The notes under the pieces are model-generated. The model made no database searches. It was not told the origin of the DNA and saw nothing but the letters and a program-made list of their open reading frames with translations. This document shows, in pieces, positions 58,811 to 64,000 of a stretch of 64,000 nt of DNA (positions are counted from its first letter, which is position 1; each line of letters opens with the position of its first letter). The position numbers and the translations under genes were made by a program. This stretch comes from Anabaena sp051781005 (GTDB taxonomy: Bacteria > Cyanobacteriota > Cyanobacteriia > Cyanobacteriales > Nostocaceae). The stretch lies in contig NZ_JBPWOA010000029.1 of the NCBI RefSeq assembly GCF_051781005.1, forward strand, positions 1 through 64,000, read 5' to 3'.

Positions 58811-61339
58811 ATGCGTGCAGTACTAATGGCGGGGGGTTCGGGGACAAGGTTACGTCCCTTAACTTGCGATCTACCGAAACCGATGGTTCCTATATTAAAT
58901 CGACCAATTGCTGAACATATCATTAATCTTCTCAAACGACATCACATCACGGAAGTAATTGCCACATTACATTATTTACCTGATGTTCTCCGAGATTATT
59001 TCCAAGATGGCAGCGATTTTGGCGTGCAGATGACCTACGCTATTGAAGAGGATCAACCTTTAGGAACAGCAGGGTGTGTCAAGAATATTGCTGAACTTCT
59101 GGATGAGACTTTTTTAGTAATTAGCGGAGATAGTATCACAGATTTTGACTTGAGTGCTGCGATCGCATTTCATAAACAAAAACAGTCAAAAGCAACTTTA
59201 ATTTTAACCCGTGTTCCCAACCCCATTGAATTTGGGGTCGTCATTACTGACGAAGAGGGACGAATACAGCGATTTTTAGAAAAACCTTCCACTAGCGAAA
59301 TTTTTTCCGATACTGTCAATACTGGTACTTATATTTTAGAACCCGAAGTTTTAGACTATTTACCAGAAAACACTGAATCTGATTTTTCCAAAGACTTATT
59401 CCCCTTACTCCTAGCCAAAAATGAGCCAATTTACGGTTATGTAGCCCAAGGTTACTGGTGTGATGTGGGTCATTTAGATGCATATCGTGAAGCTCAATAT
59501 GATGCTTTAGCTAGGAAGGTAAAACTAGATTTTCCCTATACAGAAACTTCTACTGGTGTGTGGGTGGGTCAAAACACTTACATTGATCCGACAGCTAGAA
59601 TTGAAACTCCGGCTGTAATTGGCGATAATTGCCGCATTGGGGCGAGAGTACAAATTGAAGATGGGACTGTGATTGGTGATAATGTCACTATTGGCGCTGA
59701 TGCTAATTTGAAGCGTCCCATAGTTTGGAATGGGGCAATTATTGGTGATGAAGCCCAACTATCGGCTTGTGTAATTTCCCGTGGAACTCGTGTAGATAGA
59801 CGCGCTCATGTATTAGAAGCTGCTGTAGTTGGTTCCCTTTCTACGGTGGGAGAAGAAGCGCAAATTAGTCCTGGGGTGCGAGTTTGGCCGAGTAAAAAGA
59901 TTGAATCTGGTGCAGTTTTAAATATTAATCTAATTTGGGGAAATACTGCCCAACGGAATTTATTTGGTCAAAGGGGTGTTCAAGGTTTAGCTAATATCGA
60001 CATTTCTCCAGAATTTGCGGTGAAATTAGGTGCTGCTTATGGTTCGACTTTAAAACCAGGTTCTAAAGTCACAGTTTCCCGTGACCAGCGCAATGTCTCA
60101 CGCATGGTGACTCGTTCTTTAATTGCTGGTTTGATGTCGGTAGGTGTGGATATTCAAAACCTCGATTCTACAGCTATTCCCATTACCCGAACTGTTATCC
60201 CCACAATGGGAGTTGCTGGGGGTATTCATGTGCGAATACATCCAGATCGTCCTGATTATATCCTAATTGAATTCATGGATAATAAGGGAATTAATATTAC
60301 TAAAGCACAGGAAAAAAAGATTGAGGGCGCTTATTTTAAGGAAGATATGCGGAGAGCGCAAAGTCATGAAATTGGTGATGTCGCCTATCCTAGCCAAGTA
60401 ATTGACCGTTATTGTACTGCTTTTGAGAAGCTATTGAATGTTTCCACCCTCAGCAATAGTAGAGCTAAGGTGGTAATTGACTATGTTTATGCTGTGTCTG
60501 GGGCAGTTTTACCCCAAATGTTAGATAAATTTGGTGCTGATGCGGTGGTGCTGAATGCGAGTTTGAATAAAGCTTCAATGACTACCACTAACCGGGAAGG
60601 ACTACTGACTCAATTGGGTCATGTGGTGGAAGCACTAAAAGCTAATTTTGGGGTGCAGGTATCAGCTAATGGGGAACAACTGATTTTAGTTGATGAGTCT
60701 GGTTATCCGATTCGGGGGGAAATTTTGACGGCGTTGATGGTGGATATGATGTTAACATCTAATCCGAGAAGTTCGGTAGTTGTACCGGTTCATGCTTCTA
60801 GTGCTGTGGAACAAGTTGCGCGTCGTCATGATGGTAAGGTAATTCGCACGAAAGCAAATCCGACGGCGTTAATGGAGGCTTCTCAGAAAAATCCGAATGT
60901 GGTTTTGGGTGGAAGTGGTGAAACTGGTTTTATTTTCCCCCATCTTCATCCGGGGTTTGATTCGATGTTCTGTATTGCCAAGTTGATTGAGATGTTAACT
61001 ATTCAAGAGCGATCGCTTGCATCTGTTCGCGCCGAACTGCCACGAGTCATTCACAAGAACTATACCATCCGTTGTCCTTGGACTGCAAAGGGGGCATTAA
61101 TGCGTTATTTGGTGGAAACTCACCCAGCCCAAAATCTGGAATTAATTGATGGGGTCAAAATTTGTCAACCCTATGATGATAGTTGGGTGTTGGTTTTGCC
61201 TGATGCTAGTGAACCAATGGTACATTTATTTGCCAATAGTAGCGATCGCGATTGGGTAGATGAAAATCTGAGAAACTACCGCAATCGTGTCCAAACTTTT
61301 GTGGAAAGACAACAAGAACATTACGCAACTGAAATGTAA
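58811..61339 (+). CDS. Sugar nucleotidyltransferase / degenerate phosphomannomutase fusion
   Basis: An 842-residue, three-part protein. Residues 1-235: nucleotidyltransferase with VLMAGGSGTRLRPLTCDLPK (the GGSGTRLRP loop) and FLEKPS. Residues about 245-385: left-handed beta-helix repeats (VIGDNCRIGARVQIEDGTVI). Residues about 390-840: phosphohexomutase-like. In that domain the phosphoserine loop reads GGIHVRIHPDRP where active enzymes have TASHNP, and the metal loop reads VSANGEQLILVD where they have DGDGDR. The N-terminal half probably makes GDP-mannose or a similar sugar nucleotide; the mutase half looks inactive. Start by GAGGAGG at 58799. Confidence 0.88.
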   Translation: MRAVLMAGGSGTRLRPLTCDLPKPMVPILNRPIAEHIINLLKRHHITEVIATLHYLPDVLRDYFQDGSDFGVQMTYAIEEDQPLGTAGCVKNIAELLDETFLVISGDSITDFDLSAAIAFHKQKQSKATLILTRVPNPIEFGVVITDEEGRIQRFLEKPSTSEIFSDTVNTGTYILEPEVLDYLPENTESDFSKDLFPLLLAKNEPIYGYVAQGYWCDVGHLDAYREAQYDALARKVKLDFPYTETSTGVWVGQNTYIDPTARIETPAVIGDNCRIGARVQIEDGTVIGDNVTIGADANLKRPIVWNGAIIGDEAQLSACVISRGTRVDRRAHVLEAAVVGSLSTVGEEAQISPGVRVWPSKKIESGAVLNINLIWGNTAQRNLFGQRGVQGLANIDISPEFAVKLGAAYGSTLKPGSKVTVSRDQRNVSRMVTRSLIAGLMSVGVDIQNLDSTAIPITRTVIPTMGVAGGIHVRIHPDRPDYILIEFMDNKGINITKAQEKKIEGAYFKEDMRRAQSHEIGDVAYPSQVIDRYCTAFEKLLNVSTLSNSRAKVVIDYVYAVSGAVLPQMLDKFGADAVVLNASLNKASMTTTNREGLLTQLGHVVEALKANFGVQVSANGEQLILVDESGYPIRGEILTALMVDMMLTSNPRSSVVVPVHASSAVEQVARRHDGKVIRTKANPTALMEASQKNPNVVLGGSGETGFIFPHLHPGFDSMFCIAKLIEMLTIQERSLASVRAELPRVIHKNYTIRCPWTAKGALMRYLVETHPAQNLELIDGVKICQPYDDSWVLVLPDASEPMVHLFANSSDRDWVDENLRNYRNRVQTFVERQQEHYATEM

Positions 61340-61363
61340 CTTCTCCCAATCAAATTTTTGTCC

Positions 61364-61387
61364 AGCCCTGCTTTTGATCGCAGGGCT
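61364..61387 (+). terminator. Hairpin terminator after nucleotidyltransferase
   Basis: AGCCCTGC and GCAGGGCT, an 8-bp perfect stem with an 8-base loop, 24 bases past the stop, followed by TATACTTTTA. Confidence 0.65.
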
Positions 61388-61523
61388 TATACTTTTAATT
61401 TAATTTTTTCTAACCCCTTGATTCGGTAAAGACATACTGTATGATCATACTCTTAAACTTATTTCTCTTACCAAGAGTTTACTTCAGAAAATTAAAAAAT
61501 TTAGTTTAAGGAGTGGTTTCACT

Positions 61524-61667
61524 ATGACATCAAGACATTCTTTTGAAGAAAGTTTTAACCCGTTAGAAAAATTAGAATACCTTCCATTACTTGATGCAGG
61601 TTTAAAATTAGTTAGAGAAAAGACAAGGTTTAAATTTTCTCCCGATGGTAATAAACTATTTTATTAA
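61524..61667 (+). CDS. Small ORF, 47 residues, unknown
   Basis: MTSRHSFEESFNPLEKLEYL then PLLDAGLKLVREKTRFKFSP and DGNKLFY. A good AAGGAG ribosome-binding site lies 10 bases before the ATG, and the codon pattern is normal. It is a soluble, charged peptide without a recognised family, between a terminator and the convergent arsC gene. Confidence 0.5.
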   Translation: MTSRHSFEESFNPLEKLEYLPLLDAGLKLVREKTRFKFSPDGNKLFY

Positions 61668-61698
61668 ACCTTCAAACTTTAAATCAGATTCCCAATAT

Positions 61699-62094
61699 TT
61701 AACCCAGAGATGCAATTAACTGTATAACTCTTTCCTTCACCTGATCTCGCACACGAAGAAAGGTGTGAATATCCTGACCTTGAGGATCATCAAGTTGCCA
61801 ATCTGCAAACACATCTCTTAAAACCCAAGCTTCTGGTAAGTTCACACCACAACCGCATAAAGAAATCACCACATCAAAATCTTCAGGGTTAAAATCACTG
61901 AAAGTTTTAGAAGTTTGATGACTAATATCAATCCCTATTTCTGCCATAACTTGCACAGTGATGGGATCTAATTCACTAGACGCTAAACCAGAACTAGAAA
62001 CAGCGATTTTTCCTGCTCCTAAAGTTTTAGCAAAACCCTCTGCCATTTGGGAACGACGAGAATTATGTTTACAGATAAACATTACTTTTTTCAT
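61699..62094 (-). CDS. arsC: Arsenate reductase (Synechocystis-type ArsC)
   Basis: A 131-residue low-molecular-weight phosphatase-fold enzyme that reduces arsenate to arsenite. The P-loop is FICKHNSRRSQM with nucleophile C8; the relay cysteines C80 and C82 are in ISLCGCGVNLPEAW, the same positions as in the Synechocystis enzyme, which uses glutathione/glutaredoxin. The general acid is in DWQLDDPQG. ATG 62094 is chosen over an upstream in-frame start. Downstream of arsI on the same strand, likely one operon. Confidence 0.9.
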   Translation of the reverse strand: MKKVMFICKHNSRRSQMAEGFAKTLGAGKIAVSSSGLASSELDPITVQVMAEIGIDISHQTSKTFSDFNPEDFDVVISLCGCGVNLPEAWVLRDVFADWQLDDPQGQDIHTFLRVRDQVKERVIQLIASLG

Positions 62095-62190
62095 GACATT
62101 ATTAATTATTAATAAATTGCACAATTAAATCTAAGCTATGTGAATAAAAATTCATGAATTCATGGTGGGACATTGCCCACCCTTCCCATA

Positions 62191-62646
62191 TCATGCACAA
62201 CAAGGTTTTTTCAAAGGTTGTACTACCTGTTCAGAATCTATAGTAGCACCCACATTCTCTTCTGGTTTTGTATCTGCCACCTTCACCACAAATACTTCCC
62301 AGCGATTTCCATCAGGATCTGTCACCCACACCTTATCTTGTAAAGCATAGCAACATTCTGTATTTTCCTCTGTAAACAATGCTAGTCCAGCTTCTGCAAA
62401 CCTTTTTATAGAAGCTTGTACTTCTTGTGTACTTTCAACCTGTACACCTAAATGAGATAATGCTCCCCCAGTCTGTACGCTAGAAGTTAGATTCAGTGTC
62501 AGGTTTAAAGCTGGGTTGGGAATATCAAACTTAGCATAGTCAGTCTTATATTTCACAGGTTCTACACCAAACATTGCTTGATAAAATGTTACGGATTTCT
62601 CAATGTTAGTGACATTCAATGCGACATGAGTTTTTAGAACTGACAT
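62191..62646 (-). CDS. arsI: ArsI-type organoarsenical lyase (VOC fold)
   Basis: A 151-residue vicinal-oxygen-chelate protein. The start (MSVLKTHVALNVTNIEKSVT) and SHLGVQVESTQEVQASI are typical of the ArsI/CadI group. C98 and C99 in NTECCYALQDKVWVTDPDGN are the vicinal cysteines that bind trivalent methylarsenicals, and H65 and the glutamate in RWEVFV fit the iron site. It ends in a second CC pair (KKPCCA). ArsI splits the carbon-arsenic bond. First gene of an operon with arsC, divergent from arsR. Confidence 0.9.
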   Translation of the reverse strand: MSVLKTHVALNVTNIEKSVTFYQAMFGVEPVKYKTDYAKFDIPNPALNLTLNLTSSVQTGGALSHLGVQVESTQEVQASIKRFAEAGLALFTEENTECCYALQDKVWVTDPDGNRWEVFVVKVADTKPEENVGATIDSEQVVQPLKKPCCA

Positions 62647-62673
62647 AAATTTTGCTCCTTGTAGGAATTATAT

Positions 62674-62695
62674 AATATTGATACTTATCAATATT
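62674..62695. promoter_or_regulatory. Candidate ArsR operator
   Basis: A perfect 10-bp inverted repeat, AATATTGATA-CT-TATCAATATT, in the gap between arsI and arsR. It contains TTGAT...ATCAA, the usual ArsR half-sites. A further half-site (TTTATCAATAT) lies at 62700-62710. It would let one repressor control both directions. Confidence 0.7.
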
Positions 62696-62747
62696 TACCT
62701 TTATCAATATATTGCCAGAACATATAGATGGATGTCAATATAAAAAT

Positions 62748-63083
62748 ATGAATTTTCCTAAAAATATTTCCAATTGTTGTACACCGCTGCTTTCCAGCTT
62801 TATCAAGCCTGATGAAACTGCCCAAATAGCAGCTATATTTCGAGTCTTAGGAGAACCTGCTCGGTTGCAATTGTTAAGTCTTATTGCCAATCAAGCAACA
62901 GGTGAAGCCTGTGTTTGCGAGCTAACAGAGCCTTTAGGACTATCACAACCTACTGTTAGTCATCATCTGAAAGTATTGTATGAAGCTGGTTTGCTCCAGA
63001 AAGAACGACGTGGTACTTGGATTTATTATCGAATTGTACCTGAGAGAATTAAAGCTTTACAAAGTGCTTTGGCTCTACCTTAG
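62748..63083 (+). CDS. arsR: ArsR-family arsenic-responsive repressor
   Basis: A 111-residue winged-helix repressor. Metal-binding cysteines are C55 and C57 in GEACVCELTEPLG (the CVC motif), helped by an N-terminal NCC (C10, C11). The recognition helix is LSQPTVSHHLKVLYEAGLLQ. ATG 62748 is chosen over the upstream TTG. On binding As(III) it leaves the operator at 62674-62695. Divergent from arsI-arsC, convergent with acr3. Confidence 0.9.
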   Translation: MNFPKNISNCCTPLLSSFIKPDETAQIAAIFRVLGEPARLQLLSLIANQATGEACVCELTEPLGLSQPTVSHHLKVLYEAGLLQKERRGTWIYYRIVPERIKALQSALALP

Positions 63084-63095
63084 CAAACTTAATTT

Positions 63096-64000
63096 CTAGG
63101 AAGGATGAATACAGCGGGGATCTAACAAAGTTGCCTTGTGAGGTTCTCGCGGAAACCATGCTGCTGTGCGCTTACAAAATTCAACCAGCATTAACATTAC
63201 TGGAACTTCAATTAAAACTCCTACGACTGTTGCTAATGCAGCACCAGAATTTAAACCAAATAACATTACTGCTGTGGCAATAGCAACTTCAAAATGATTA
63301 CTAGCACCAATTAAAGCCGCAGGAGCTGCATCCTCATAAGATATATTCAATTTTAATGCTGCTACATAACTAATCAAGAAAATGAAATTAGTTTGAATAA
63401 ACAAGGGAACAGCAATTAATAAAATGTGCAAGGGATTGTTAATAATTAATTCACCCTTAAAGGCAAATAGCAAAACTAAAGTAATCAATAAAGCACTAAT
63501 AGCAATGGGAGAAAGATATTTCAGAAATTCTCTTTCAAACCATTCTCTACCTTTATATTTAAAAATCCAGTAGCGGCTATACATCCCTGCTACTAATGGC
63601 AACCCAACATATATTAATACTGATAAAACTATTGTTTGCCAGGGAACTGTTAAATCATTTGCTGCTAGTAACCACCTACCTAATGGTGCATATAAAAACA
63701 GCATGGCTAGAGAATTAACTGCCACCATTACCAAGGTATGTCCTTGATTTCCATAGGCAAGATATCCCCACATTAAAACCATTGCTGTACAGGGAGCAAT
63801 TCCTAATAAAATTGCCCCAGCGATGTAAGAATTGGCTAAACTAACTTCATTACCACGAATTAATTCTGTACCTGTAATCAATGGTTTAAATAACCAACCT
63901 AAAAAGAATTGGGCAAATACTACCATTGTGAATGGTTTAATCAACCAATTTATTACTAAAGTCAGAATTACAGGTTTTGGGGTGCGGAGTGCATTTGCAG
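63096..64000 (-). CDS. acr3: Arsenite efflux transporter Acr3, 5' end cut by window
   Basis: The frame is open to base 64000 (TPKPVILTLVINWLIKPFTM at the cut end), so the N-terminus of about 80-90 residues is missing. What is seen is an ACR3-type bile-acid/arsenite carrier: GIAPCTAMVLMWG holds the conserved cysteine of helix 4, then SNHFEVAIATAVMLFGLNSG and ATVVGVLIEVPVMLMLVEFC. It exports As(III), driven by the membrane potential. It ends 12 bases from the convergent arsR, so the ars genes form a compact cluster. Confidence 0.92.
   Translation of the reverse strand, partial: ANALRTPKPVILTLVINWLIKPFTMVVFAQFFLGWLFKPLITGTELIRGNEVSLANSYIAGAILLGIAPCTAMVLMWGYLAYGNQGHTLVMVAVNSLAMLFLYAPLGRWLLAANDLTVPWQTIVLSVLIYVGLPLVAGMYSRYWIFKYKGREWFEREFLKYLSPIAISALLITLVLLFAFKGELIINNPLHILLIAVPLFIQTNFIFLISYVAALKLNISYEDAAPAALIGASNHFEVAIATAVMLFGLNSGAALATVVGVLIEVPVMLMLVEFCKRTAAWFPREPHKATLLDPRCIHPS

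Overview
This window is chromosomal DNA from a cyanobacterium, most likely a filamentous, Nostoc/Anabaena-type member of the Nostocales. The pointers are photosynthesis and chlorophyll genes (psbEFLJ, psaI, ycf48, rubredoxin, ndhCKJ, chlH), a carbon-concentrating bicarbonate transporter with its PII-like partner (sbtA-sbtB), dense HIP1-type GCGATCGC palindromes, short tandem heptamer repeats between genes, many small MITE-like inverted repeats, a nifJ gene and AT-rich coding DNA. No species is claimed.

Layout. 1-5.0 kb is accessory DNA: a frameshifted DUF4238 gene, two decayed toxin-antitoxin-like loci (DUF433/DUF5615 and a CopG-like gene), a pentapeptide-repeat/nuclease fusion, a small membrane protein and two Uma2 proteins. 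5.1-13.4 kb holds an iron-type alcohol dehydrogenase, sbtA-sbtB, an alpha/beta-hydrolase-fold protein that has lost its nucleophile, an SDR, a DnaJ-pentapeptide protein and a GAF histidine kinase. 14.0-15.5 kb is a TnpB-type IS605-related element with a divergent ribbon-helix-helix gene and no TnpA. 15.6-24.8 kb is core photosynthetic DNA: psaI facing the rubA-ycf48-psbEFLJ group across a two-way terminator, then an Ada-like methyltransferase, ndhC-ndhK-ndhJ and a DUF1995 protein. 25-35 kb mixes decayed toxin-antitoxin fragments, HIP1 tandem repeats, a CPBP protease, chlH, a two-gene DUF262/HEPN module and a zone of transposase, Uma2 and COP23-like remnants.

35-44.7 kb carries hisF, tRNA-Ala(GGC), a MITE-like inverted-repeat element, a lumenal pentapeptide protein, gcvT-gcvH, a catalase-fold protein, a lysozyme-like hydrolase, the SRP RNA, queF, and a stand-alone colicin-E5-like RNase with a candidate immunity gene. 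44.7-61.4 kb carries ccdA-ccs1 (cytochrome c maturation), a SulP transporter, nifJ, a class A penicillin-binding protein, a membrane serine hydrolase and a nucleotidyltransferase/phosphomannomutase fusion whose mutase site is degenerate. The last 2.5 kb is an arsenic-resistance cluster: arsC and arsI on one strand, arsR divergent behind a palindromic operator, and an acr3 efflux gene cut by the window edge.

The best candidates for under-described biology are the E5-like RNase/immunity pair next to queF (the colicin E5 targets are queuosine-type tRNAs), the DUF262-HEPN pair, the pentapeptide-nuclease fusion, intergenic-type repeats read in frame inside nifJ, and the degenerate mutase domain of the sugar nucleotidyltransferase.
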